Positions 42,509 through 51,576 of a stretch of 64,000 bases of DNA are shown here, in pieces. The stretch lies in contig NZ_JBLZNC010000005.1 of the NCBI RefSeq assembly GCF_048553715.1, positions 1 through 64,000 on the forward strand, in the 5' to 3' direction. Below the pieces are notes generated by a model. The model saw nothing but the letters and a program-made list of their open reading frames with translations, did no database searches and had not been told where the DNA came from. Source of the stretch: Sagittula sp048553715 (lineage in GTDB: Bacteria > Pseudomonadota > Alphaproteobacteria > Rhodobacterales > Rhodobacteraceae). The stretch's first letter is position 1, and every line of letters begins with the position of its first letter. A program made the position numbers and the translations under genes.

Positions 42509-43921
42509 ATGACCCCGGCCGGAATTCTGATGGCCGCACTCGGACTCTTTTGGGGGCTCGGCGGTGCGATCTGGTTGCTGCGACATCGCAGCTATACGCT
42601 GGCACAGGTGCCGCGCTTCTTTATGGACCTGTTGGGGTTTCCGGTGGAACTGGCCCAAAGCCTGTTCGGGCGGGGCGGTGTGCCTTATGCGCTTTTGCTG
42701 CCCAATATGTTGATTTTCGGGCTGTTTACCTTCGCGCCGATGATACTGAACGTCTATGTGTCCATGACGGGCGGGTCGTCGATCGCGCTGTTTGACCGCC
42801 CCTTTGTCGGGCTGGCGAAATACGCCGAGATTTTTAACTGCGACAACATTCTGGTGCCCAAGACCTGCACCAACGCGGGCTATAACTTCTGGACCGGCAT
42901 GTACAACACGCTGTGGTTCGTCGTCATTCAGGTGCCTGTGATGGTGGTGGCCGCGCTGCTGACCGCTTTGGTCGTCAACCGTGACATCAAGGGGCGCGGG
43001 TTCTGGCGGGCGATGTTCTTTTATCCCGTGATGCTGTCACCGGTGGTGATTGCCAACATCTGGAACTGGGTGCTTCACCGCAAAGGCGCGCTGAACGCCG
43101 CTATTGGCGAAGGGCGCGACGGGCTGACCGCTTTGGCGGGGCTGGCGGGCTTTGATATTGCCATGACCGTGATCCTTGGGGCGGTCGGGATGATCCTGTT
43201 CCTGAAATCATGGGGGCGCGAGGCCCCTTCGCTGGCGTGGTCCGGTCTGTTCGCCGCCTTGCTGGCGCTGCTGACGTGGTGGGCCAACCCGCTGAGCCTG
43301 CTGGACATGTCGGGCAGCGGCTGGCTGGGGCTGGCGCTGGGCTTGGGTCTGTTGTGGGCTGTGGCCAGCGGTTTTCGGTCCGCGCTGTTTGTGGGGGCGG
43401 CGCTGGCGGCGCTGCTGCTGCTTTCGATCCAGTTCGACGCGGTCTTTGCGTTTGAGCGCTACCGTCCCGTCAATTGGCTGGTGACCCCGCGCACAGGCTG
43501 GGCCTTCTTCTGGCTGGTGTTTGTCTTCTGCTGGTCGCACATGGGTTTTTACATGCTGATCTTGCTTGCGGGTCTGCAGGCGATCCCGGCTGATCTTTAT
43601 GAGGCCGCCAAGATGGACGCGACCAGCCCATTCCGCGCCTTCCGCCGCATCACCCTGCCGTTGGTCATGCCGACGCTCACCGTGGTGATTGTCCTCAGCC
43701 TGATCCGCAGCTTCCAGATCTTTGACGAGGTCTACCTGCTGACCGGCGGTGGCCCGGGCCGCGAGACCTTTATGGTGGTGCAAAACATCTACGAGGTCGC
43801 ATTCTCGAACGATCATCCCGACTACGGGCAGGCGGCGGCAGGATCGATCCTGATGGCGGTGGTCATCGCGGTCTTTACCTTCTTCCAGCTGTGGCTGACG
43901 CGGAGACAATCCGAGCTATGA
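42509..43921 (+). CDS. Sugar ABC transporter permease (MalF-like, enlarged)
   Basis: A 470-residue inner-membrane permease, much longer than the usual 290-320. It starts with an extra N-terminal hydrophobic segment (5-23) and carries an extra hydrophobic block (about 205-320, several helices) before the conserved C-terminal half. The EAA loop that docks the ATPase is EAAKMDATSPFRAFRRITLP (near 366-385). It pairs with the next permease and the MalK-type ATPase. The start ATG is 27 nt beyond the stem-loop, with CGGAGACAGACCT upstream. Confidence 0.9.
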   Translation: MTPAGILMAALGLFWGLGGAIWLLRHRSYTLAQVPRFFMDLLGFPVELAQSLFGRGGVPYALLLPNMLIFGLFTFAPMILNVYVSMTGGSSIALFDRPFVGLAKYAEIFNCDNILVPKTCTNAGYNFWTGMYNTLWFVVIQVPVMVVAALLTALVVNRDIKGRGFWRAMFFYPVMLSPVVIANIWNWVLHRKGALNAAIGEGRDGLTALAGLAGFDIAMTVILGAVGMILFLKSWGREAPSLAWSGLFAALLALLTWWANPLSLLDMSGSGWLGLALGLGLLWAVASGFRSALFVGAALAALLLLSIQFDAVFAFERYRPVNWLVTPRTGWAFFWLVFVFCWSHMGFYMLILLAGLQAIPADLYEAAKMDATSPFRAFRRITLPLVMPTLTVVIVLSLIRSFQIFDEVYLLTGGGPGRETFMVVQNIYEVAFSNDHPDYGQAAAGSILMAVVIAVFTFFQLWLTRRQSEL

Positions 43922-43970
43922 CCCAGACTTTGCACACCTCCAATCGACCCCGCACACAGGAGGCCGCATC

Positions 43971-45050
43971 ATGAGCGTTGCAACCTTTCTGACCCGCACA
44001 AAGGGCGGCGCGGACAGCGCCAGCCGCATCGGCCTGCAGGATGTCCTTGCCTATGGCTATCTGGTGGTCGGGGTTCTTGTGATCCTGATCCCGGTGCTGT
44101 GGACGCTGTTTTCCTCGATCAAATCGGAAATCGCGGTGGACAGTTTCGACACCCGTATTCTGCCGATGACACAGGTGGTGACCGAAACCGCGGATCGCGG
44201 CGAGCGGCCCGTGTGGATCTACACCGCGCCTGATGGAAGCGAGCAGTTGGTGGTCAAAGCCGGCCCCACCCGCAAGATCACCGATGTGGCGGCGCTGGAC
44301 GATCCCGACACCGTGTTTCAGGTGCCCAAAGAGACGCTGACCCCGCATGAGGAAATGCGCGTCGCGGTGGAAAACTACCTTGACCCGATCCTGAAGCGGA
44401 ACGGGCAGGAGACGTTCAACTTTTTCACCTATCTGTGGAATTCGGTCTTTGTGACCGTGGCGGCGACGCTGGTGACGCTGTTGATCAACGCGATGGCGGC
44501 CTTTGCCCTGTCGAAATACCGGTTCAAGGGGCGGTTGACCTTTACCATCCTGATTGTGGCCACGCTTTTGATCCCGGCCTCCATTATTCTGGTGTCATTG
44601 TTCTTTGTGGTCTGGTCCTTCGGGATATTCGGCTCGCTCTGGGGGGTGATCATCCCGGCCGCTGCTACGCCAACGGGGGTGTTCTTGCTGCGCCAATACA
44701 TGCTGACCATCCCGGACGAGCTGTTGGAGGCCGCGCGTATGGATGCGGCCAGCGAATGGCGCATCTTCTGGCGCATTGTCATCCCGCTGTCCTTGCCCGC
44801 GCTGTCCGTGCTGGCGATCCTCAGCGTGATCTGGCGCTGGAATGACTTCTTGTGGCCGCTGATCGTGCTGATCTCGGACCCGTCCAAACACACGCTGCAA
44901 CTGGGGCTGACCCAGTTCGCCGGAGAGTTCAATTCGGACTTCCACTACATCCTGGCCATGACCGTTGTGACCCTTATTCCGATCACACTGGTCTTTGTCT
45001 GGCTGCAGCGCTTCATCACCACCGGAATTGCGACGACAGGCCTGAAATGA
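43971..45050 (+). CDS. Sugar ABC transporter permease (MalG-like, with periplasmic insert)
   Basis: A 359-residue permease, about 80 residues longer than usual. After the first transmembrane helix (about 27-48) comes a soluble segment of about 100 residues (50-150, e.g. RGERPVWIYTAPDGSEQLVVK) that by topology lies in the periplasm. The remaining five helices and the EAA loop EAARMDAASEWRIFWRIVIP are standard. The start ATG follows CACAGGAGGCC. It overlaps the ATPase gene by 4 nt. Confidence 0.92.
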   Translation: MSVATFLTRTKGGADSASRIGLQDVLAYGYLVVGVLVILIPVLWTLFSSIKSEIAVDSFDTRILPMTQVVTETADRGERPVWIYTAPDGSEQLVVKAGPTRKITDVAALDDPDTVFQVPKETLTPHEEMRVAVENYLDPILKRNGQETFNFFTYLWNSVFVTVAATLVTLLINAMAAFALSKYRFKGRLTFTILIVATLLIPASIILVSLFFVVWSFGIFGSLWGVIIPAAATPTGVFLLRQYMLTIPDELLEAARMDAASEWRIFWRIVIPLSLPALSVLAILSVIWRWNDFLWPLIVLISDPSKHTLQLGLTQFAGEFNSDFHYILAMTVVTLIPITLVFVWLQRFITTGIATTGLK

Positions 45051-46111
45051 CGCACGCTTTGGAACTTAAAGATATCCGCAAATCCTTTGGCTCCGTTGAT
45101 GTCATCCACGGCATCGACCTGCAGATCAAAGAGGGTGAATTCGTCGTTTTTGTCGGCCCGTCCGGTTGCGGGAAATCCACGCTGTTGCGCCTGATCGCAG
45201 GTCTGGATGATCCCACGTCCGGCGACATCCTGCTGGGGGACAGGCGCGTCAACGGCGTGCCTGCGTCCGAGCGGGGGCTGAGCATGGTGTTCCAAAGCTA
45301 CGCCCTGTATCCGCATATGTCGGTGCGCCAGAACCTGTCCTTTGGGCTGGAAAACATGCGCATGCCCAAAGAGGAGATCTCGGAACGGATCGAACATGCG
45401 GCCAAGATGCTGCAGATCGACCACCTGCTGTCACGTCGTCCGGGGCAGTTGTCCGGCGGTCAGCGCCAGCGCGTCGCCATCGGCCGTGCCATCGTGCGCG
45501 AACCCACGATCTTTTTGTTCGATGAGCCGCTGTCCAACCTCGACGCTGAATTGCGCCTGCAAATGCGGGTCGAGATCAGCGACCTGCACGGCAAGCTTGG
45601 CAATACGATGATCTACGTCACCCACGACCAGATCGAAGCCATGACCATGGCGGACCGGATCGTGGTGCTGCGCGGCGGACGGATCGAACAGGTGGGCGCG
45701 CCGCTTGATCTCTATAACCGGCCCGCGAACAAGTTTGTGGCGGGCTTTATCGGTGCGCCGCAGATGAACTTTCTTAGCGGCGCGCTGGAGGGGGGCATCC
45801 TGAAGCTCGACAGCGGCATGGTGCGCGATGTGCCCTTTGCGGGCAGCGGGCCTGTGACGCTGGGCATTCGCCCCGAACGCATCGGTGTATCGCTGGACGG
45901 CCACGGGGACGAGGTCATCACCGTCGAGAACTACGAACAGCTTGGCGCGGTCACCTATATCTACGGCGCGTTCGCCAATGGGGAAAAGCTGACGGTCCAG
46001 CACGCCCATCAGATCCCGCTAAAGCGTGGGCAGCAGATTGGCGTGACCTTCCCGACAGAGGCGTTCCATCTGTTCGGGGAAGATGAGCAGGCGCTGGAGC
46101 CCACGCGATGA
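45047..46111 (+). CDS. Sugar ABC transporter ATP-binding protein (UgpC/MalK type)
   Basis: A 354-residue ATPase that powers the importer. Walker A GPSGCGKST is at 37-45, the Q-loop is in VFQSYALYPHM, the signature LSGGQRQR is near 134-141 and Walker B is FLFDEPLSNLD. The C-terminal part (from about 240) is the OB-fold regulatory domain seen in MalK and UgpC (LGIRPERIGV). Translational coupling at both ends (ATGA overlaps) ties it to the permease and the first dehydrogenase. Confidence 0.95.
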   Translation: MTHALELKDIRKSFGSVDVIHGIDLQIKEGEFVVFVGPSGCGKSTLLRLIAGLDDPTSGDILLGDRRVNGVPASERGLSMVFQSYALYPHMSVRQNLSFGLENMRMPKEEISERIEHAAKMLQIDHLLSRRPGQLSGGQRQRVAIGRAIVREPTIFLFDEPLSNLDAELRLQMRVEISDLHGKLGNTMIYVTHDQIEAMTMADRIVVLRGGRIEQVGAPLDLYNRPANKFVAGFIGAPQMNFLSGALEGGILKLDSGMVRDVPFAGSGPVTLGIRPERIGVSLDGHGDEVITVENYEQLGAVTYIYGAFANGEKLTVQHAHQIPLKRGQQIGVTFPTEAFHLFGEDEQALEPTR

Positions 46112-47124
46112 AATGCGCCCTGATCGGGCTGGGCATGGTGTCGGGCACCTATGGCGACGCCATCCGCAATTGCGCGGGGCTGGATCTGTCGCTGGTTTAC
46201 GCCCGTTCGCAGGAGGCGCGCGCCAATTGGGTGCGCGACTGGGCTGATCTGGGGGCGCGGGCCGCCGATGATCTGGCGGAGATCGCGCAATCCGATGTGG
46301 ACTTTGTGATCGTCACCACGCCCCCCAATGCGCGGGTGGATATCGTGCGCAGCCTCGCCGTCGCGGGCAAGCCGATCCTGATGGAAAAGCCGGTCGAGCG
46401 CAGCGTTGCAGCCGCGCGTGAGCTGGTCGATCTGTGCGAGGTCGCGGGCGTGCCTTTGGGCATTATGTTGCAGCACCGTGCGCGGCCCGTCGTGGCCGAT
46501 CTGCGCCGCGTGATGAAACGGCTCGGCCCCCTGCGTCTGGCCGAGGTCAACGTGCCATGGTGGCGGGGGCAATCCTACTACGATGAACCGGGGCGGGGCA
46601 GCTATGCCCGCGACGGTGGCGGCGTGATGATCTCTCAGGCGATCCACACGATGGATCTGATGCTGTCGCTGACGGGGCCAGTGGCAAAGGTCAACGCCAT
46701 GACAGCCACCACGGGGTTCCACAGCATGGAGGCCGAGGACACCATCGCCGCCGGACTGCAGTTTGAAAACGGCGCTGTGGGTCAGCTCTTTGCCACCACT
46801 GCGAGCTTTCCGGGGCGGGGGGAGACGATCACGCTGCACTGCGCCGAAGGCTCTGCCCATCTGGAGGCGGGGGTGCTGCGTGTCGATTGGCAGTCGGGCG
46901 AGACCGAGACATTCGGGCAGGCGGCATCGTCCGGCGCGGGGGCGGATCCGATGGCCTTTACCTCTGACTGGCACCGCTTTGTTATCGAAGATTTTATGCA
47001 ATCGGTCCGCGAAGGGCGCGCGCCCTTGGTGTCCGGACGGGATGCGCTGGCCGTGCATACGCTGATCGCGGCGCTGGAACGTGCGGGCCGCAGCGGACAA
47101 ACCGTATCATTGGGGGAGATCTGA
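46108..47124 (+). CDS. Gfo/Idh/MocA-family oxidoreductase 1
   Basis: A 338-residue NAD(P)-dependent sugar or polyol dehydrogenase. The nucleotide-binding start is CALIGLGMVSGTYGDAI, the family lysine is in MEKPVERS and the later active-site region reads GGGVMISQAIHTMDLM, with the conserved His. It overlaps the ATPase gene by 4 nt, so its substrate is likely the imported sugar. It is the first of three consecutive family members. Confidence 0.92.
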   Translation: MKCALIGLGMVSGTYGDAIRNCAGLDLSLVYARSQEARANWVRDWADLGARAADDLAEIAQSDVDFVIVTTPPNARVDIVRSLAVAGKPILMEKPVERSVAAARELVDLCEVAGVPLGIMLQHRARPVVADLRRVMKRLGPLRLAEVNVPWWRGQSYYDEPGRGSYARDGGGVMISQAIHTMDLMLSLTGPVAKVNAMTATTGFHSMEAEDTIAAGLQFENGAVGQLFATTASFPGRGETITLHCAEGSAHLEAGVLRVDWQSGETETFGQAASSGAGADPMAFTSDWHRFVIEDFMQSVREGRAPLVSGRDALAVHTLIAALERAGRSGQTVSLGEI

Positions 47125-47125
47125 T

Positions 47126-48130
47126 ATGGGCCTGAAGCTTGGGGTGCTGGGCATCGATCACGGGCATATCTTTGGCATGCTGGCGGGGATGCAGGCGCAG
47201 GGCTGCACCTGCGCGCAGTATTGGACCGATGGCCCCGCCGTGACCGAGGACAAGTTCAACAGCGTCTTTCCCGACGTGGCCAAGGTTTCTGACCGGCGCG
47301 CCATTCTGGAATCCGATGCAGACATGATCCTGATTTCCGCAGTGCCCGCGGATCGCGCGGCGCTCGCGATCGAGGCGATGGAAGCCGGCAAGGATGTGAT
47401 GGTCGACAAGCCGGGCTGCACAACGCTGGAACAGCTGGATGCCATCCGCGACTGTGTCGCGCGCACCGGTCGCATCTGGTCGGTCAATTTTTCCGAACGG
47501 TTTCAGGTGCCTGCTGCGGCCAAAGCGTCGGAGCTTGTGGCGCAGGGGGCCGTGGGGCGGGTCATTCAGGTGGTGACACTTGCCCCGCATAAACAAAATC
47601 TGAAGACGCGGCCTGACTGGTTCTTTGAACGCGAACGCTATGGCGGGATTTTGGTGGATATCGGATCGCATCAGGTGGACCAGTTCCTGCATTATACCGG
47701 CTCGACCGAGGCTCGCGTTGCGCATGCGCTGGTCGAGAACACCACTTTGCCGCAACATCCCGGCTTTCAGGACTTTGGCGAGATGACCCTGATCGGTGAT
47801 GGCGGGCACGGCTACTTGCGTCTGGACTGGTTCACGCCGGATGGCTTGCCCACATGGGGCGATGGTCGCCTGTTTATCCTTGGCACCGAAGGCAGCATTG
47901 AATGCAGAAAGTACACCGACATCGGGCAGCCGCATCGCACGGATAACCTGTATCTCGTGAATGGCCGCGAGAACGCCCATATCGACTGTCGCGAGGTGGA
48001 GCTGCCCTATTTCCGGCAACTGGTCGATGATGTGCAGACGCGTGGCTATTCCGCCGCGCCGCAAGAGCATACCTTTCTGACCATGCAGATCGCCCTCGAG
48101 GCGCAGATGAAGGCCGAACAGAATGATTAA
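47126..48130 (+). CDS. Gfo/Idh/MocA-family oxidoreductase 2
   Basis: A 334-residue family member that differs clearly from its neighbours. The N-terminus GLKLGVLGIDHGHIFGM lacks the usual GxGxxG spacing, the lysine motif is VDKPGCTT rather than EKP, and the catalytic His is in GGILVDIGSHQVDQFL. The start ATG is 2 nt after the previous stop, with GGGGGAGATCTG upstream. It probably works on a different intermediate from oxidoreductases 1 and 3. Confidence 0.9.
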   Translation: MGLKLGVLGIDHGHIFGMLAGMQAQGCTCAQYWTDGPAVTEDKFNSVFPDVAKVSDRRAILESDADMILISAVPADRAALAIEAMEAGKDVMVDKPGCTTLEQLDAIRDCVARTGRIWSVNFSERFQVPAAAKASELVAQGAVGRVIQVVTLAPHKQNLKTRPDWFFERERYGGILVDIGSHQVDQFLHYTGSTEARVAHALVENTTLPQHPGFQDFGEMTLIGDGGHGYLRLDWFTPDGLPTWGDGRLFILGTEGSIECRKYTDIGQPHRTDNLYLVNGRENAHIDCREVELPYFRQLVDDVQTRGYSAAPQEHTFLTMQIALEAQMKAEQND

Positions 48131-49175
48131 GGTCGCCATCGTCGGTGCCGGCATCGGGGCAGAGCATCTGGCCGCCTACCTTGCCTTGCCCGATCGGTTC
48201 GAGGTCGTGACCGTCTGCGATTTAAACCGCGCCCGCGCCGAGAGCGTCGCCCATCCGCACGGGGTTCAGGCGTCCTCGGATTTCGAGGCGGTTCTGGCGC
48301 ACCCGCAGGTCGATCTGGTTGACATCTGTTTGCCGCCCCATCTGCATGCGCCCTGCGCCATGGCCGCGCTGGAGGCGGGCAAGGATGTGGTTTGCGAAAA
48401 ACCCTTGGTCGCGTCACTGGCCGAGGCAGACGCATTGATCGCAAAAGCATCCGAAACCGGAAAGCGGGTGTTTCCGGTGTTTCAATACCGTTTTGGTCCC
48501 GGGGCCGCGCAACTGCGCGCGCTGATCGACGCGGGGCTGGCGGGGACGCTTTATGCCGGCACGGTCGAGACGCATTGGAACCGCGATGCCGCCTATTACG
48601 CTGTGGATTGGCGCGGCACCTGGACTGGTGAGCGCGGCGGCGCGGTGTTGGGCCATGCCATCCACATCCACGATTTCCTGCCCGCCTTTCTGGGGCCTGT
48701 GGCGCGTGTGCATGCGGAGCTGGCCACGCGGGTCAATGATATCGAGGTCGAGGATTGCGCGGCCTTGGCGATCCGTATGCAGAACGGGGCTGTTTTGACG
48801 TCTTCCGTCACATTGGGCGCGGCGCAGGATACTTCGCGCCTGCGTTTGATGTTTGACGGGGTCACGGTTGAAAGCGGTGTGTCGCCCTATCAGCCCGCGG
48901 CAGAGGGGTGGCGTTTTACCGCCCGCGCCCCTGTCACGCAGGCCCAGATTGATGACGTCGTGGCCAATGCCTTGCCTGAGCCGCTGGGCTTTACCGGGTT
49001 TTTCGGGGCCGTCGCCGATGCGTTGGATGGCAAAGGGGGGCGCGAGGTGACTTTGGCCGATGGGCGCAGATCGCTGGAGTTCGTCAGTGCGGTCTACCAC
49101 TCTGCCCGCACTGGCCAGCCGGTCGACCTGCCATTGCAAAGCGGATTTGCACTGTACGACGGTTGGCTGCCGTAG
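48123..49175 (+). CDS. Gfo/Idh/MocA-family oxidoreductase 3
   Basis: A 350-residue family member with a standard Rossmann start (IKVAIVGAGIGAEHLAAYLAL), the CEKPLVAS lysine motif and the active-site segment GGAVLGHAIHIHDFLPAFLG. It overlaps the preceding gene by 8 nt and is the last gene of the rightward transport and oxidation operon. It converges with the chemotaxis transducer with an 8-nt gap; I see no clear terminator between them. Confidence 0.92.
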   Translation: MIKVAIVGAGIGAEHLAAYLALPDRFEVVTVCDLNRARAESVAHPHGVQASSDFEAVLAHPQVDLVDICLPPHLHAPCAMAALEAGKDVVCEKPLVASLAEADALIAKASETGKRVFPVFQYRFGPGAAQLRALIDAGLAGTLYAGTVETHWNRDAAYYAVDWRGTWTGERGGAVLGHAIHIHDFLPAFLGPVARVHAELATRVNDIEVEDCAALAIRMQNGAVLTSSVTLGAAQDTSRLRLMFDGVTVESGVSPYQPAAEGWRFTARAPVTQAQIDDVVANALPEPLGFTGFFGAVADALDGKGGREVTLADGRRSLEFVSAVYHSARTGQPVDLPLQSGFALYDGWLP

Positions 49176-49183
49176 ACGCTTGG

Positions 49184-50656
49184 TCAAGCGGCGGTCTGGT
49201 CTGATGCGCTGTGCCGCTCCGTTTCCCAACTGCCCTGTTCTGCCAATGGCGGAACCCGCAGATTGGCCAACAGATCCATAAGCTGTTCTGCGGCACCGCG
49301 CATCGTATCGGCCGCGCCGGTGGTATCTTCGACCATGGCGGCGTTTTGTTGCGTCACGCTATCCATTTGGGCGATGGCTGCGTTGACCTCTGACAATGCC
49401 GTGGCCTGTTCAGAGGATGCTGTGGCGATGTCGGTCGACAATTCTGACACCTGACCGAAATCTCTGACAATGGTATCCAATGTTTCCGCTGCCCGCTGGA
49501 TCAGGTCCACGCCGGTCGCAACCTCCGTGGAACTGCCGGTGACCAGATCCTTGATCTGACGGGCAGCATCGGAGGCATTTCCTGCAAGCACACGGACCTC
49601 TTCGGCAACCACTGCAAAGCCACGTCCGGCGGTGCCTGCGCGGGCGGCCTCGACCCCGGCGTTAAGGGCGAGCAGATTGGTCTGAAAGGCGATGTCGTCG
49701 ATCATCCCGATAATTTGCGTGATGCGATCGGACGAGGTCTGTATCCGGCCCATGGCCTCTGACGCGTCTGACACGGTTTCTGCCCCGTTGCGGGCGTTTT
49801 GCGCAGCGCCGCCCGCGACGTTTTTCGCCAGATCGGTGTTCTGCGAGGATTGGCGAACGTTTTCTGTCAGTTCGTGGATTGCGGCGGCTGTCTCCTCCAG
49901 CGAGGCGGCCTGACTGGCGGTGCGGTTCGACAGCTCCATCGCTGCACCGTTCACATCCCCGATAATGCCCAGCAACTGCTGCATGGTGCCGGAGGCCTGC
50001 GCCAAGGTTTGTCCCAGCTTGTCGGTGGCGGAGTTGAGCTTCACCCTGACCGGATCAAAGCTGGCAGGAAAATCGCTGTTGTCTGGGGAGGGGATGGTGC
50101 CGGTCAGATCGCCATCGGCCAGCCTGTCGATGGCGTCGTTGATGTGGCGGAAGGCGGCATTCTGCGCCTCGGCCTGTACGCGAAAGGTGGTGTCCACCAC
50201 GCGTTCGATATCCAAGGCAAAGGCGCGGTTGAGCACACACAGCTGTTCACGAATGGTGGTGAGTTTGGCGCGCCGGAACCCCTTGCGGCATTTGTTCAAA
50301 AAGATCGTGATCAGATCCGACGTCGCCAGCGTGTAGGCGGACATATACAGAGTTATGGGCAGGTCGATGCGGGCATGCACCCGCCCGATCCGTTCGATGG
50401 AGGCAAAGTATTCGGCGTCAAATTCGCCGCGCAGAATACGCTCCCAATGCAGCTTTTGTGCGTTTCGGGCGCGATCCATGTGGTCGGGGCTGTCAAAGAA
50501 TGCGGCGGCCTCCGGGTTGGCGCGCGCGCGGATGTAGAAATTTTCCAACACGCGATCGAGTTCAGGGATCAAAAGCTGACCTGCGGCGCGCAAATGGTCG
50601 AGGTTCGATCCGTCGAGTTGATAGGCCGAAAGCTTGTCTTCAAACGATTGGGGCAT
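49184..50656 (-). CDS. Globin-coupled methyl-accepting chemotaxis protein (HemAT-like)
   Basis: A 490-residue soluble transducer without transmembrane helices. Residues about 10-170 form a protoglobin sensor domain; the likely proximal haem ligand is H94 in RIGRVHARIDLP. A HAMP-like linker (about 180-240) leads into a coiled-coil signalling domain whose hairpin tip reads DDIAFQTNLLALNAGVEAAR, the conserved CheA/CheW-binding region. Known relatives sense oxygen and steer aerotaxis. No che genes are in the window. Confidence 0.92.
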   Translation of the reverse strand: MPQSFEDKLSAYQLDGSNLDHLRAAGQLLIPELDRVLENFYIRARANPEAAAFFDSPDHMDRARNAQKLHWERILRGEFDAEYFASIERIGRVHARIDLPITLYMSAYTLATSDLITIFLNKCRKGFRRAKLTTIREQLCVLNRAFALDIERVVDTTFRVQAEAQNAAFRHINDAIDRLADGDLTGTIPSPDNSDFPASFDPVRVKLNSATDKLGQTLAQASGTMQQLLGIIGDVNGAAMELSNRTASQAASLEETAAAIHELTENVRQSSQNTDLAKNVAGGAAQNARNGAETVSDASEAMGRIQTSSDRITQIIGMIDDIAFQTNLLALNAGVEAARAGTAGRGFAVVAEEVRVLAGNASDAARQIKDLVTGSSTEVATGVDLIQRAAETLDTIVRDFGQVSELSTDIATASSEQATALSEVNAAIAQMDSVTQQNAAMVEDTTGAADTMRGAAEQLMDLLANLRVPPLAEQGSWETERHSASDQTAA

Positions 50657-50803
50657 TGGGAAAATCCGGCGGTTGCGGCAATGTTCCCATGGACTAGCCC
50701 GTGGAGTGTTAACATTCTCCTGCCGTGCTCGGTAAGCACCTGCACGGAGAGCCGGATTTTCCAGTAAAAGTTTCTAGGAATCAGGGATGTATCTTTGCCG
50801 CCG

Positions 50804-51502
50804 TCACACCGATACCTTGGCCAGCAGATCGTCGCGGGCGGTGTCGCTGCGCGGCGCATTGTGGATTACCCGGCCCCGTTCGAGCGCCACAAAATGATCT
50901 CCGAGTTCGTAGGCGAAATCAAAGAACTGCTCGACCAGAACAATGGCCATGTCGCCTTTTGAGCGGAGATATTTGATGACCTCGCCGATCTGTTTGATGA
51001 TATTGGGCTGGATGCCTTCGGTGGGTTCGTCCAGAAGCAGCAGCTTGGGCTGGGCGATCATCGCACGCGCAATCGCCAGTTGCTGCTGCTGCCCGCCGGA
51101 CAAATCCCCGCCACGGCGGTTCAGAAAGTCCTTGAGGATCGGAAAGAGGTCGAAGACCTCGTCGGGGATGGTCCAGTCTGCTTTGTCGATACAGGCATAG
51201 CCCGTCATCAGGTTTTCGCGCACCGTCATCAACGGAAAGATATCGCGGCCCTGTGGAACGTAGCCGATGCCCGCACGGGCGCGCGCATGGGCGGGGGTGT
51301 TGGCGGCGATGTCTTGTCCGTCCAGTGTCATGGTGCCACCGGATCGCGGGTGGGTGCCGGAGATCGCCTTGAGCAGAGAGGTTTTGCCCACGCCATTGGT
51401 GCCCATGAGGCAGGTGACCGCACCTGGTTCGGCCTGCATGGAAATGTCGTAAAGGATCTGGCTGTGTCCGTAGTGGAGGGTCAGGTTTTCAAGCGTCAGC
51501 AT
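50804..51502 (-). CDS. urtE: Urea ABC transporter ATP-binding protein UrtE
   Basis: A 232-residue LivF-type ATPase. Walker A is GTNGVGKTS (near 34-42), the signature is LSGGQQQQLAIARA and Walker B is LLLLDEPTEGIQP. Within the urt operon it is the second ATPase of the urea importer, energising UrtB and UrtC. It is the last gene of the operon, separated from urtD by 74 nt that hold one copy of the intergenic repeat. Confidence 0.93.
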   Translation of the reverse strand: MLTLENLTLHYGHSQILYDISMQAEPGAVTCLMGTNGVGKTSLLKAISGTHPRSGGTMTLDGQDIAANTPAHARARAGIGYVPQGRDIFPLMTVRENLMTGYACIDKADWTIPDEVFDLFPILKDFLNRRGGDLSGGQQQQLAIARAMIAQPKLLLLDEPTEGIQPNIIKQIGEVIKYLRSKGDMAIVLVEQFFDFAYELGDHFVALERGRVIHNAPRSDTARDDLLAKVSV

Positions 51503-51549
51503 TGGTGCGTCCCGTTAGACGTGGCCGCCCGTGGCAGGCGGTGAAAGAA

Positions 51550-51569
51550 GGTATTTGGACCAAGAAAAA
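51550..51569 (+). repeat. Intergenic repeat copy 3 (ggtatttggaccaagaaaaa)
   Basis: Third copy of the short interspersed repeat, between urtE and urtD inside the operon. It begins directly at the end of the 5' leader of urtE and is read antisense to both genes. Confidence 0.65.
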
Positions 51570-51576
51570 GCATGGA

